A DNA stretch of 54,471 bases from Pseudomonas sp. SJZ079. Its GTDB lineage: Bacteria > Pseudomonadota > Gammaproteobacteria > Pseudomonadales > Pseudomonadaceae. Below, in pieces: positions 9,407-18,234 of the stretch. Location: the NCBI RefSeq assembly GCF_007993865.1, contig NZ_VIUH01000029.1:1-54471 (forward strand), in the 5' to 3' direction. How positions within the stretch are numbered: the stretch's first letter is position 1; each line of letters starts with the position of its first letter. The notes under the pieces are model-generated. The model did not search any database. It worked only from the letters and a program-made list of their open reading frames with translations, and was not told where the DNA came from. The translations under genes were made by a program, and so were the position numbers.

Positions 9407-10027
9407 TCAGCTCTTGTGCAGGGCGCGCACCTTGAGTTCGCACTCGAAGAGAAACTCGAAGGCCTCGATCTGGCGCAGGGCACCGCTCATCTGCGCGCCC
9501 CAGGTGTACAGGCCGTGCCCGCGAATCAGGTAGCCGACGCAGTCCGGGTGCCGCTCCAGCCAGGGCTGGACCTTGGCCGCCAGCCGGGCGATGTCCTGGT
9601 CATTGTCGAAAATCGGCACCTCGACCTGGGACTCGTGGCTGCTGATGCCGGTAAAGGCTTTCTGCAATTCGTAGTCGGCGAACACCAGCGAGTCGCTCAG
9701 GCTCAGCCGCGACAGCACCGTGGCATTCACCGAATGGGTGTGCAACACCGCGCCGATCTCGGCTTTCCAGTTATACAACTGGGTATGCAGCAGGGTTTCC
9801 GCCGAAGGCTTCTTCCCCGCCTCCAGGCTGCGTCCCTGCATATCGGTGACCAGCACATCGTCGAGCCCCAGCTGGCCCTTGTGCTTGCCGGAAACGGTCA
9901 ACAACGCCTCGCTAGCCGACAGTCGCGCCGAATAATTGCTGCTGGTGGCCGGCGACCAACCACGCTCATAGAGAAAGCGCCCCGCGTCGATGATCTGCTG
10001 GGCGAGGTGTTCACGACTCAGGCTCAT
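9407..10027 (-). CDS. mtnB: Methylthioribulose-1-phosphate dehydratase
   Basis: Class II aldolase-family zinc enzyme that dehydrates methylthioribulose-1-phosphate to the diketo intermediate used by MtnC. 206 residues. Zinc ligands are seen in AVLHTHSVNAT and RGHGLYTWG; the N-terminal segment GWSPATSSNYSARL is characteristic of MtnB. ATG at 10027 has a strong GAGGAGG Shine-Dalgarno, and its ATGA overlaps the stop of the upstream MFS gene, so the two are translationally coupled. MtnA and MtnP are not in this window. Confidence 0.96.
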   Translation of the reverse strand: MSLSREHLAQQIIDAGRFLYERGWSPATSSNYSARLSASEALLTVSGKHKGQLGLDDVLVTDMQGRSLEAGKKPSAETLLHTQLYNWKAEIGAVLHTHSVNATVLSRLSLSDSLVFADYELQKAFTGISSHESQVEVPIFDNDQDIARLAAKVQPWLERHPDCVGYLIRGHGLYTWGAQMSGALRQIEAFEFLFECELKVRALHKS

Positions 10028-11175
10028 GGCCCCTCCTCTTGCATGCGGGTGGCGGTGATATAGGCTGCCGCCAAGGCTATCAGGCTGGCGATGGCAAAGG
10101 TCCAGGCGGGCCCCAGGGTATTCCAGCTGTAACCCGAATAGAGTGCGCCCAAGGCGCCCCCCACTCCAGCCAGGGTGGCATATAGCGCCTGGCCTTGGCC
10201 CTGTTGCCGGTCGGCGAAGCTGCGCTGGACGAAATGGATGGCCGCCGCATGAAAGCTGCCAAAGGTCGCCGCGTGCATCAGCTGGGCGAATAGCAGCACC
10301 AGCAGATGATCGGCCAGATTCCCCAGCAACAACCAGCGCAGCGCGGTGATCAGAAAGCTCGCGAGCAACACAGTACGCAGCGAATAGCGCGCCAGCAACC
10401 GGGCCATGAACAGGAACAGCACGATCTCGGCGACCACGCCCAGAGCCCAGAGCTGGCCGATCAGCCCGCGCGCGTAGCCGAGCGCCTCCAGGTGCAAGGT
10501 CAGAAAGGTGTAATACGGGCCGTTGCTGAGCTGCATCAAGCCAACGCTCAGGTAAAACGCGAGAATCCCGGGCCGCCGCAGTTGCTTGAGAAAGCCGCCG
10601 CGCTCCGGGCTGTTCGGGCTCGTCAGCGGCTGCGCATTGGGCACCCAGCAGCTGCTGATGACGATACCGCTCATCAGCAAAATCAGCGCCCAGGGATAGG
10701 CATCCAGGCTGAGCAACTCGAACAGCTCACCCAAGCCGACCACCGCGACGATAAAGCCGATGCTGCCCCACAAGCGGATCCGGCTGTAACGCGCGGCCTG
10801 CTCCTTGAGGTGGGCGAAGGTGATCACCTCGAATTGCGGCAGCACTGCATGCCAGAAAAAGGCATGCAAGGCCATGATCAAGGCCAACCAGGCGTAGCTC
10901 TGGCTGATGAAGATGCCGGCGAAACACAGCAGGGTGCAGCACGCACCGAAGCGCACGATGGCCAGCCGTCGACCCGTGTAGTCACCCAGCCAGCCCCACA
11001 GATTCGGCGCGATACAGCGCATCAGCATGGGAATGGCCACCAGCTCACCGATACGCGCGGCGGAAAAGCCCAGGTGATCGAAATACAACGCCAGGAACGG
11101 CGCCGTGGCGCCGAGCAGGGAGAAATAGAAAAAGTAAAAGCCGGACAGGCGCCAATAGGGCAACACAGCGCTCAT
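10024..11175 (-). CDS. MFS transporter of the phenylpropionate-permease-like group
   Basis: 383-residue inner-membrane protein with about 12 hydrophobic segments and the MFS loop 2-3 motif WGWLGDYTGRR (about 60-70). The N-terminus YWRLSGFYFFYFSLLGATAPFLALYFDHLGFS is typical of the MFS_1-like/HcaT group. No substrate can be read from sequence. The stop overlaps the mtnB start (ATGA) and the gene follows aroC by about 20 bp, so it belongs to the aroC-MFS-mtnB transcription unit. Its coupling to mtnB suggests, as inference only, transport of a methylthio compound or related metabolite. Confidence 0.85.
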   Translation of the reverse strand: MSAVLPYWRLSGFYFFYFSLLGATAPFLALYFDHLGFSAARIGELVAIPMLMRCIAPNLWGWLGDYTGRRLAIVRFGACCTLLCFAGIFISQSYAWLALIMALHAFFWHAVLPQFEVITFAHLKEQAARYSRIRLWGSIGFIVAVVGLGELFELLSLDAYPWALILLMSGIVISSCWVPNAQPLTSPNSPERGGFLKQLRRPGILAFYLSVGLMQLSNGPYYTFLTLHLEALGYARGLIGQLWALGVVAEIVLFLFMARLLARYSLRTVLLASFLITALRWLLLGNLADHLLVLLFAQLMHAATFGSFHAAAIHFVQRSFADRQQGQGQALYATLAGVGGALGALYSGYSWNTLGPAWTFAIASLIALAAAYITATRMQEEGP

Positions 11176-11194
11176 GGCCTAGACACGAACGGCC

Positions 11195-12286
11195 TCATAG
11201 CTGCGGCAGCACCGGCGTGCCGACGCGCACATCGGCATTCTGTGCGCGATGGCGCAGCAGGTGGTCCATCAACACCATGGCCATCATCGCCTCGGCGATC
11301 GGCGTGGCGCGGATCCCCACGCAGGGATCGTGACGGCCCTTGGTGATCACCTCCACCGGGTTGCCGTCGACGTCGATCGAGCGACCCGGCGTGGTGATGC
11401 TGGAGGTTGGCTTCAACGCCAGGTGGGCGACGATCGGCTGGCCCGAGGAAATCCCGCCGAGAATGCCGCCGGCGTTGTTCGACAGGAAGCCTTCCGGGGT
11501 CAGCTCGTCGCGGTGCTCGGTGCCGCGCTGGGCGACGCTGGCAAAACCGGCGCCGATTTCCACGCCCTTGACCGCATTGATGCTCATCAGCGCATGGGCC
11601 AGTTCGGCATCCAGGCGATCGAAGATCGGCTCGCCGAGACCCGGCATCACGCCCTCGGCCACCACGGTGATCTTCGCGCCGACCGAGTCCTGGTCGCGGC
11701 GCAACTGATCCATATAGGCTTCCAGTTCCGGCACCTTGTCGGGGTCGGGGCTGAAGAAGGCGTTCTGCTCGACGCTGTCCCAGGTCTTGAACGGGATTTC
11801 GATAGGCCCGAGCTGGCTCATGTAGCCGCGGATGACGATGCCCTGGCTGGCCAGGTACTTCTTGGCGATGGCGCCGGCGGCCACGCGCATGGCGGTCTCG
11901 CGCGCCGAGCTGCGGCCACCGCCGCGGTAGTCGCGAATGCCGTATTTGTGGTGATAGCTGTAGTCGGCGTGGGCCGGACGGAACAGGTCCTTGATCGCCG
12001 AGTAGTCCTTGGACTTCTGGTCGGTGTTGCGGATCAGCAGGCCTATGGCGCAACCGGTGGTCTTGCCCTCGAACACCCCGGCGAGGATTTCCACCACATC
12101 GTCTTCCTGACGCTGGGTGGTGTGGCGGCTGGTACCCGGCTTGCGCCGGTCGAGGTCGCGCTGCATGTCCTCGAGAGTCAGCTCCAGGCCCGGCGGGCAG
12201 CCGTCAACGATGGCGACCAGTGCCGGACCATGGCTTTCGCCAGCAGTGGTGACGGTGAACAGCTTGCCGTAAGTATTGCCGGACAT
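11195..12286 (-). CDS. aroC: Chorismate synthase
   Basis: Last step of the shikimate pathway: FMN-dependent conversion of 5-enolpyruvylshikimate-3-phosphate to chorismate. 363 residues. All three family signatures are visible: GESHGPALVAIVDGCPPGL near the N-terminus, the SYHHKYGIRDYRGGGRSSARETAMRVAAGA stretch around residues 110-135, and RHDPCVGIRATPIAEAM near the C-terminus. ATG at 12286 gives the standard N-terminus MSGNTYGKLF; a TTG two codons upstream is less likely. It is the first gene of a minus-strand unit running into the MFS transporter and probably mtnB. Confidence 0.98.
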   Translation of the reverse strand: MSGNTYGKLFTVTTAGESHGPALVAIVDGCPPGLELTLEDMQRDLDRRKPGTSRHTTQRQEDDVVEILAGVFEGKTTGCAIGLLIRNTDQKSKDYSAIKDLFRPAHADYSYHHKYGIRDYRGGGRSSARETAMRVAAGAIAKKYLASQGIVIRGYMSQLGPIEIPFKTWDSVEQNAFFSPDPDKVPELEAYMDQLRRDQDSVGAKITVVAEGVMPGLGEPIFDRLDAELAHALMSINAVKGVEIGAGFASVAQRGTEHRDELTPEGFLSNNAGGILGGISSGQPIVAHLALKPTSSITTPGRSIDVDGNPVEVITKGRHDPCVGIRATPIAEAMMAMVLMDHLLRHRAQNADVRVGTPVLPQL

Positions 12287-12460
12287 GTGCAAAACGCTCC
12301 GCGAGATTCAGCCCAGGGCCCGCCACCGCGTTTGCTCGCGCGCGCCAGACCCCGACACAATAGAAGGCCGCGAGTATACCCGCGGCGCCCGCCCAGTTCA
12401 CCCTCGAACCTTAAGCCGTTGGGCGCGTCCAACAGGTTCCTGCCGCCATAGTGCACCGCC

Positions 12461-13438
12461 ATGCTGCGAGTATTGCTGTTGATTCTGCCCCTGCTTGCCG
12501 GCCTGGCTCAGGCCACGCCACACACCACCGAGCAACGCCCACTCAGCCTGCAGACCGAGCAGGGCACGCTGTACGGCACCTTGTTGCTGCCGCAAAGCGA
12601 TCGGCCGCTGCCCATCGCGCTGCTGATCGCCGGCTCCGGACCAACCGACCGCGACGGCAACAACCCTGGCGGCGGACATAACGACAGTCTCAAACGCTTG
12701 GCGCAAGCCTTGGCCAAACAGGGCATCGCCAGCCTGCGCTACGACAAGCGCGGGGTGGCCGCCAGCCGCGCGGCCACCCCGGACGAGCGGGATTTGAGCG
12801 TCGAGCAGTATGTCGCCGATGCCGTGGCCTGGGGGCACCAGCTCAAAGCCGACAGCCAATTCAGTCGACTGGTTCTGATCGGCCACAGCGAAGGCGCCCT
12901 GATCGCCAGCCTGGCGGCGCCAGAAGCCGGCGCCGACGCCCTGATTTCACTGGCTGGCAGCTCCCGCCCGATCGACCAGGTGCTGCGCGAGCAGCTGCAC
13001 TATCGCTTGCCGCGCAAGTTGCTGGCGCAAAGCAACGCGCTGCTCGATGCGCTGGTGGCCGGGCGCCAAACCGAGCAGGTAGCCGACGAGCTACAGGTAC
13101 TGTTTCGCCCAAGCGTACAGCCTTACCTGATCTCGCTGTTCCGCCAAAATCCCGCCGAGGCCTTCGCTCGCGTGCGGATGCCGACGCTGATCGTCCAGGG
13201 CAGCCACGACATCCAGGTCGACGTGGCGGATGCGCGAAACCTGAAAATCGCTAACTCGAACGCCGAACTGGCGCTGATCGCGGGCATGAACCATGTGCTG
13301 CGCATCGTGCCCCTGGATTTGAAGGCGCAGCTGGCTTCCTACGACAACCCTCGGCTGCCCTTGGCGCGGCTGCTGACCGAGCAGATCGTCAGCTTTATCC
13401 AGCGCACTGGTACAGCCATACCCTCCAGCCACAGCTAA
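12461..13438 (+). CDS. Secreted alpha/beta hydrolase (serine aminopeptidase-like)
   Basis: 325-residue alpha/beta hydrolase with a clear signal peptide (residues 1-18, ending AQA). The oxyanion segment LLIAGSGPTDRDGNN, nucleophile elbow LIGHSEGA (Ser143), a late Asp in IVQGSHDIQVDVADA and a His in IAGMNHVL complete a plausible catalytic triad. It is a periplasmic esterase or peptidase of unknown substrate. It is divergent from aroC. The ATG at 12461 gives a good signal peptide, although the Shine-Dalgarno is weak. Confidence 0.82.
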   Translation: MLRVLLLILPLLAGLAQATPHTTEQRPLSLQTEQGTLYGTLLLPQSDRPLPIALLIAGSGPTDRDGNNPGGGHNDSLKRLAQALAKQGIASLRYDKRGVAASRAATPDERDLSVEQYVADAVAWGHQLKADSQFSRLVLIGHSEGALIASLAAPEAGADALISLAGSSRPIDQVLREQLHYRLPRKLLAQSNALLDALVAGRQTEQVADELQVLFRPSVQPYLISLFRQNPAEAFARVRMPTLIVQGSHDIQVDVADARNLKIANSNAELALIAGMNHVLRIVPLDLKAQLASYDNPRLPLARLLTEQIVSFIQRTGTAIPSSHS

Positions 13439-13502
13439 ATCGGCCGATAGACACACTACCAGTGCGCAACGAGCACTGGTTGCGCGCATAGGACCGCCGT
13501 TT

Positions 13503-14288
13503 ATGACCACTACCGACGCCCCACCCACCGACAGCGCTGGCGCTGCGGCGGTTGAAAAAACCCACCCCTGGGCCGACCTCGAGCCGGAACACTTTCGCCT
13601 GCTGCGTTTAGCGCCGCTGCCCACGGATCGCTACAGCGGAGCCCGGCCCTTGCGCTTCGTGCAACTGGCTCGAGTGGAGCGCCATAGCCAGGAACAAAGC
13701 CTGCTGCGCTTGAGCGTGCAGCTGCCCGGCCAACGTACTCATAAACAGCACAACGTGCTCGAAGTGTGGATCGACCGGCGTCATAAAGAGGCTCGCTTCG
13801 GCCCGGAAAAAGGCCTGTACATCGAGCCGGGTAATCGCGGCCTGGGGCGCTTCTTACTGGCGCAGGGCATCGACTGGGCCAAGCAGCACTGCCCCGACTA
13901 TCAAGTAGAAGGCGCCGCGCTGCCGGCCAAGGACGCGCTGAGCGAGGACCTGCGTGTACGCCGCGACCACTGCTTAGAAGCCCAAGGCTTCGTTGTCGAG
14001 TACCTGGACCCGCTGCTACTGAAGGCACGTTACAGCGCCGCGCGGGTTGACGATCTGCGCAGCGATTGGTCGACCGAGAAGGTGCAGGTCATCGACCTGC
14101 TCGATGCTGCGGCCATGCTGCAGCAGGCGGACCAGAACCTGCACGAACAAGACGTGACTATCCGCAAGCTGGGAGAGCGCATCGACCGTTTCAAACGAGA
14201 GGACGGCAGCCTGCGCTTCACCATCAGCTGCCTGATCGCCTTCTGCCTGTTCCAGGCGGGCCTGCTGATCTGGATGGCAACGCGCTAG
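13503..14288 (+). CDS. Conserved hypothetical protein with C-terminal membrane anchor
   Basis: 261-residue protein of no recognised family. The first 180 or so residues are a soluble domain (HPWADLEPEHFRLLRLAPLPTDRYSGARPLRF), followed by a helical, probably coiled stretch (VQVIDLLDAAAMLQQADQNLHEQDVTI) and a single C-terminal transmembrane helix (about 240-258). It is a tail-anchored topology with the domain facing the cytoplasm. ATG at 13503 has AGGA eight bases upstream. It lies 65 bp after the hydrolase on the same strand and is convergent with prmB. Its conserved position suggests a real pseudomonad gene, but no function is proposed. Confidence 0.8.
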   Translation: MTTTDAPPTDSAGAAAVEKTHPWADLEPEHFRLLRLAPLPTDRYSGARPLRFVQLARVERHSQEQSLLRLSVQLPGQRTHKQHNVLEVWIDRRHKEARFGPEKGLYIEPGNRGLGRFLLAQGIDWAKQHCPDYQVEGAALPAKDALSEDLRVRRDHCLEAQGFVVEYLDPLLLKARYSAARVDDLRSDWSTEKVQVIDLLDAAAMLQQADQNLHEQDVTIRKLGERIDRFKREDGSLRFTISCLIAFCLFQAGLLIWMATR

Positions 14289-14325
14289 CTAGCGAATGGC
14301 AAACTCACTGACAGCGACCATCAAG

Positions 14326-14390
14326 CTAGGCTGGGTAGAGGCGTTTTTTTGCCGAAACCCAGCGAGCCGAGCGGCGCTTGCTGGGTTCCA
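14326..14390. repeat. Palindromic intergenic repeat, copy B (partial)
   Basis: CTAGGCTGGGTAGAG..GCCGAAACCCAGC.....GCTGGGTT lies between two convergent genes. It matches the inverse complement of the right half of copy A (9312-9396). It contains a run of seven T residues and the AAACCCAGC/GCTGGGTT stem, and may contribute to termination in both directions. Confidence 0.6.
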
Positions 14391-14402
14391 CAAAGGACAC
14401 AT

Positions 14403-15335
14403 TCAACCATTAAGGCGCTCGCGAAACAGCTGCTGATGTGCGCGGCACTGCTGCGCCGCCAGCAGGAACACGCCGTGACCGCCACGCTCGAATTCCAGCC
14501 AGGTGAACTCCACTTCCGGGTATAGCGCCTCGACATGCACCTGGCTGTTGCCCACCTCGACGATCAGCGTGCCGTTCTCCGTCAGATGATCGGCTGCCTC
14601 GGCCAACATCCGCCGCACCAGGTCCAGGCCATCATTGCCACAGGCCAGCCCCAGGGCCGGTTCGTGCTGATACTCCGCCGGCATGTCGGCGAAATCTTCG
14701 GCATCGACGTAGGGCGGGTTGGACACGATCAGATCGAAACGCTGACCCGGCAAGCCGGCGAAACCATCGCCTTGCACCGTGTAGACGCGTTCCTCCAGGT
14801 CATGCCGCTCGATATTCTGGTTGGCCACCTCCAGCGCCTCGAACGACAGGTCGGCCAGCACTACTTCGGCCTCGGGAAACTCATAGGCACAGGCGATGCC
14901 AATACAACCGGAGCCAGTGCACAAGTCGAGAATGCGTGCCGGAGCCTGCGCCAACCAGGGCTCGAAGTGCCGGGCGATCTGCTCGGCAATCGGTGAACGA
15001 GGAATCAGCACGCGCTCATCCACCAGGAACGGCAGATCACAGAACCAGGCCTCGCCCAGCAAGTAAGCGGTGGGCACACGCTCGTTGATGCGTCGCTCAA
15101 GCAAGGCATGCAACTGGGCATGCTCAGCGTCTTCCAGGCGACAATCGAGGTAGCTGTCGGCAATTTCCCAGGGCAGATGCAGGGCACCGAGCACCAATTG
15201 CCGCGCCTCATCCCAAGCATTGTCTGTGCCGTGACCGAAAAACAGCCCTTCGTTATGAAAGCGGCTGACCGCCCAACGAATGTAATCGCGCAGGGTGCGC
15301 AAGCGCGTGTTGCTGGCAGAGGTAACGGTGGTCAC
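14403..15335 (-). CDS. prmB: Ribosomal protein L3 N5-glutamine methyltransferase
   Basis: SAM-dependent methylation of a glutamine in ribosomal protein uL3. The 310-residue protein has the PrmB/PrmC layout: a helical N-terminal domain (HNEGLFFGHGTDNAWDEARQLV is PrmB-like), the SAM-binding LDLCTGSGCIGIA, and the catalytic VSNPPYVDAEDF motif. The start is GTG at 15335 with GGAGAG just upstream, and no ATG nearby fits better. It is divergent from nhaD across about 175 bp. Confidence 0.93.
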   Translation of the reverse strand: MTTVTSASNTRLRTLRDYIRWAVSRFHNEGLFFGHGTDNAWDEARQLVLGALHLPWEIADSYLDCRLEDAEHAQLHALLERRINERVPTAYLLGEAWFCDLPFLVDERVLIPRSPIAEQIARHFEPWLAQAPARILDLCTGSGCIGIACAYEFPEAEVVLADLSFEALEVANQNIERHDLEERVYTVQGDGFAGLPGQRFDLIVSNPPYVDAEDFADMPAEYQHEPALGLACGNDGLDLVRRMLAEAADHLTENGTLIVEVGNSQVHVEALYPEVEFTWLEFERGGHGVFLLAAQQCRAHQQLFRERLNG

Positions 15336-15511
15336 AGATTCTCTCCGGTCAAAGGGTGCGCCATTTTAACCGAAGCGTTGGCGCGCGACGCATTGCCGAA
15401 CTAAAACGCCGCCTGTGCACGAAAGTAGCGCTGCCAAAGCGCTCGGCGCACCGATATAATTTGCAACGATTTCTTAACCCTTCCTATCCCTTTGTTTAGA
15501 GACCTCCAGTA

Positions 15512-16801
15512 ATGGTCATAGAACCCTTCTCGCTCACGGGCTTGCTCGTGCTGGCGATATTCCTCATTGGAATGACGCTTATCGTTTTTGAAGCACAATT
15601 AGAGATGGATAAATTCAAGCCGGCCATGTTCATGATGTCCGGCTTGATCGTAATTGGCGCGCACTACGCCCTCAGCGACCCTAACGGCTTCCAGTATTTC
15701 CTCCACGCCCAAAGCGAGACCAAGGAAGAACTGTTCGGCCTGATCGCCTTCATGGCGTTCATGTGGATGATTGTGGAGCTGCTCAATGAGCGAAACGTGT
15801 TCACCGCCCTGAACGGCTACCTGATGCGCAAAGGCCTGGGTGCCAAAGGCATGTTCTGGGCCACTGGCGCACTGTCGGCGCTGCTTTCACCCTTCCTCAA
15901 CAACATCACCACGGCGATGATTTTCGGCAAGACGGTGAAAAGCATCTCCACCCATCCGCGCTACACCCATGTGGCGCTGTGCAATATCGTGGTGGCGTCC
16001 AACAGTGGCGTCTGGTTCCTCGGCACCTCGACCAGCCTGATGGTGGTGCTGGCGGGCAAAATCAGCATTGCCGGGCTGCTGCTGCTGATTCCTTCGGCGC
16101 TGATCGGCTGGTTGCTGTTCGCCGCCACCCTGCACCTGTTCTACCTGCGCAAGCTCGACGGGCAGAATCTGATCCACCTGGCGGATCAATCAGAAACCGC
16201 CCTGAAACCGGGTGGCGCCGGCCTGGCCATCGTCGGTTTCATATCCATAATCGCGGCTGTGCTGTGCAACATCCTGCTGAAAGTCAGCATCGAGTTCGCC
16301 ATCGGCATCGCCCTGGGGATGGTGGCCCTGTATGCCTGGCTGCTGATGCACCGTGGCATCGAGCTACCCTGGCAGGACCAGCTGCAGAAGGTCGAATGGA
16401 ACGCCCTGTTGTTCTTTATCGGCATCATCACCGCGGTTTCGGCCCTCAACCACGTGGGCTGGCTGACTTACATCTCGCAGCTGTTCGAGCTGATGAGCCC
16501 GACCGCGGTCAACATCATTCTCGGGGTCGCTTCCGGGGTGATGGACAACGTACCGGTGGAAGCCGCCGCACTGATGTCCGACCCCGAACTGGGTCTGAAC
16601 CAGTGGGCACTCAACGCGTTGATGGTGGGTATCGGCGGCTCGCTGACCGTGGTCGGCTCGGCCGCCGGGGTCATGGCCATGTCGCTGGACAAGACCTACA
16701 GCTTCGGCGTGCACTTGAAGTTCCTGCCCGCCATCCTGGTCAACTTCTTCGGTTCGCTGGGAGTCTGGTACCTGCAGTTTCAGGTGTTCGGCCTCTATTA
16801 A
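15512..16801 (+). CDS. nhaD: Na+/H+ antiporter NhaD
   Basis: 429-residue inner-membrane antiporter with about 11-12 hydrophobic segments, of the arsenite permease/IT superfamily. NhaD-type segments include ALLSPFLNNITTAMIFGK, NSGVWFLGTSTSLMV and GVASGVMDNVPVEAAALM with conserved polar residues in the membrane. It exchanges Na+/Li+ for protons, giving salt and alkali tolerance. ATG at 15512 follows GAGACC at usable distance. It stands alone; a short hairpin follows the stop and a small membrane-protein gene is convergent with it. Confidence 0.9.
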   Translation: MVIEPFSLTGLLVLAIFLIGMTLIVFEAQLEMDKFKPAMFMMSGLIVIGAHYALSDPNGFQYFLHAQSETKEELFGLIAFMAFMWMIVELLNERNVFTALNGYLMRKGLGAKGMFWATGALSALLSPFLNNITTAMIFGKTVKSISTHPRYTHVALCNIVVASNSGVWFLGTSTSLMVVLAGKISIAGLLLLIPSALIGWLLFAATLHLFYLRKLDGQNLIHLADQSETALKPGGAGLAIVGFISIIAAVLCNILLKVSIEFAIGIALGMVALYAWLLMHRGIELPWQDQLQKVEWNALLFFIGIITAVSALNHVGWLTYISQLFELMSPTAVNIILGVASGVMDNVPVEAAALMSDPELGLNQWALNALMVGIGGSLTVVGSAAGVMAMSLDKTYSFGVHLKFLPAILVNFFGSLGVWYLQFQVFGLY

Positions 16802-16813
16802 GTAAGGCACGCT

Positions 16814-16832
16814 GCCCAGTATTCTGCTGGGC
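16814..16832. terminator. Short hairpin between nhaD and the small membrane gene
   Basis: GCCCAG (16814-16819) pairs with CTGGGC (16827-16832) across a 7-base loop, between two convergent genes. There is no T-run, so terminator activity is uncertain. Confidence 0.35.
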
Positions 16833-16842
16833 ACACACCCCG

Positions 16843-16974
16843 CTACTTTTTCCGCCGAGTCGTCCGCCAGGATGGCTCGGGGCGGTTGCGCCTGAGCTCG
16901 CGAATCACCGCGATGGACACCGCCAGGGAAAACAACAGCCAGAAATGCGCGGAAAACTGCGATATCAGGTACAT
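16843..16974 (-). CDS. Small single-pass membrane protein (43 aa)
   Basis: 43-residue protein MYLISQFSAHFWLLFSLAVS..., with one hydrophobic helix (about residues 8-25) and an arginine-rich tail ending RTTRRKK. ATG at 16974 has a very good AAAGGAG seven bases upstream, which argues for a real gene and for this start over the longer frame opening at 17073. It has no recognised family. The basic tail predicts an N-out/C-in orientation or an RNA/lipid interaction; this is inference. It is convergent with nhaD. Confidence 0.6.
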   Translation of the reverse strand: MYLISQFSAHFWLLFSLAVSIAVIRELRRNRPEPSWRTTRRKK

Positions 16975-17132
16975 AAGCAACTCCTTTTGCCATACGACTC
17001 CAGCACTTCTGGAGTGGTTCGATTCTGCGTGCGCCATCCGTCGCTCGCAAGTCGGTTTATCGCAGAGGTTCACAGCAGCGTTGCACAGGCGGACAATAGG
17101 TTCAGTTGTCCGCGCCAGCGAGGAGTCCTCCC

Positions 17133-17729
17133 ATGTCCTATCCGCAAACCCTGTTCCAACTCACTGGCCGCAGCCATGCGCCGGCCAGCCTGAGCAATGC
17201 CACCCTGTTGATCATCGATGTCCAGGAGGAATACCGCAGTGGTGTACTGCAATTACCTGGCCTGGAAGCGGCTCTCGCGGAAATCAGCAAACTCTTGACG
17301 GCGGCACGCGGCATGGGCGCCTCGATCGTCCACGTCAAGCACCTGGGGATTCCCGACGGCCTGCTCGATCCACGCGGCCCACGCGGCCATCACTTGCCCG
17401 AGGTTGCGCCACTGCCCGGCGAGATCGTCGTGGAAAAACGCCTACCGAATGCCTTCGCCGGCACCGACCTGCATGAACGCTTGCAAGCACTCGGCCATCT
17501 GGACCTGATTGTCTGCGGCTTCATGACCCACTCCAGCATCAGCACCACGGTGCGCGCCAGCAAAGATTATGGTTACCGCTGCACCCTGGTCGATGCCGCC
17601 TGCGCCACCCGCGACTTGCCGACCCCGGACGGCAAGGTGATCAGCGCAGCGGACATGCACCGCGCCGAGATGATCGCCTTGGCCGATAACTTCGCGGCTC
17701 TGGTGCCGCAAGCCAGCGCCTTGGTCTGA
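17133..17729 (+). CDS. Isochorismatase-family hydrolase with Ser in place of Cys
   Basis: 198-residue cysteine-hydrolase/isochorismatase fold: Asp29 in LLIIDVQEEY and Lys102 in VVEKRLPNAF are the two conserved acid/base residues. At the usual nucleophile position (THxCVS in nicotinamidase-like members) this protein reads MTHSSIS, so Ser135 replaces Cys. EntB/PhzD isochorismatases also lack this Cys, so a thiol-independent reaction is possible; the substrate is unknown. ATG at 17133 has AGGAG eight bases upstream. It is followed by a strong terminator. Confidence 0.85.
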   Translation: MSYPQTLFQLTGRSHAPASLSNATLLIIDVQEEYRSGVLQLPGLEAALAEISKLLTAARGMGASIVHVKHLGIPDGLLDPRGPRGHHLPEVAPLPGEIVVEKRLPNAFAGTDLHERLQALGHLDLIVCGFMTHSSISTTVRASKDYGYRCTLVDAACATRDLPTPDGKVISAADMHRAEMIALADNFAALVPQASALV

Positions 17730-17749
17730 GGCACGCTGAGACTGAAACG

Positions 17750-17790
17750 CGCGCAAGGTCACAACCTGCGACCTTGCGCGATGATGTTTT
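17750..17790 (+). terminator. Intrinsic terminator after the isochorismatase-like gene
   Basis: Perfect 11-bp stem CGCGCAAGGTC/GACCTTGCGCG (17750-17760, 17770-17780) with a 9-base loop, then ATGATGTTTT. It lies about 20 bases after the stop. Confidence 0.75.
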
Positions 17791-17844
17791 GAACCACAGC
17801 GCCCGGTGCCGGTCATACCGCCGATACCCTCTGAGGAAATCGGA

Positions 17845-18165
17845 ATGAAGTTATCCGATGGTTTCGACGCCCGCCGTCTGCGCCCACGCGAGTCGGGCAA
17901 CTGGCGCTTGCGTTTGCTTGCCGCGCTGGGAGCATTGTTCGCCAGCTTCGGCGTGTTGCTGGCGATGGCGGGTAGTGCCACCTTGCTCGGCCGGCCACCG
18001 GCACTTGGCCCGCTGAATGACTCGCCCGGCGCCGCGGGCGTGTTATTGCTGGTAGGCCTGCTGCTGCTCTGGGGCGGCATTTCACTATGGCGCAGGTGCC
18101 GTCGGCGCATGCGCCGCGGCAACGATCTGAGCATGGCGCCGCACCTGATGAAAAAACGCGACTGA
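17845..18165 (+). CDS. Conserved hypothetical two-helix membrane protein
   Basis: 106-residue protein with two hydrophobic helices (about residues 22-46 and 60-78) and a strongly basic cytoplasmic tail (WRRCRRRMRRGND). ATG at 17845 is supported by GAGG eight bases upstream. No family is recognised. It lies between the isochorismatase-like gene and the Smr gene, both on the same strand, and could be co-transcribed with the latter (69 bp gap). Confidence 0.7.
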   Translation: MKLSDGFDARRLRPRESGNWRLRLLAALGALFASFGVLLAMAGSATLLGRPPALGPLNDSPGAAGVLLLVGLLLLWGGISLWRRCRRRMRRGNDLSMAPHLMKKRD

Positions 18166-18234
18166 ACCCCCGCCTATCAAGGCAGCACCACAGCCATCAC
18201 CTTGGTTACACTAGCGGCCTTCGCGGAGGCCCAG

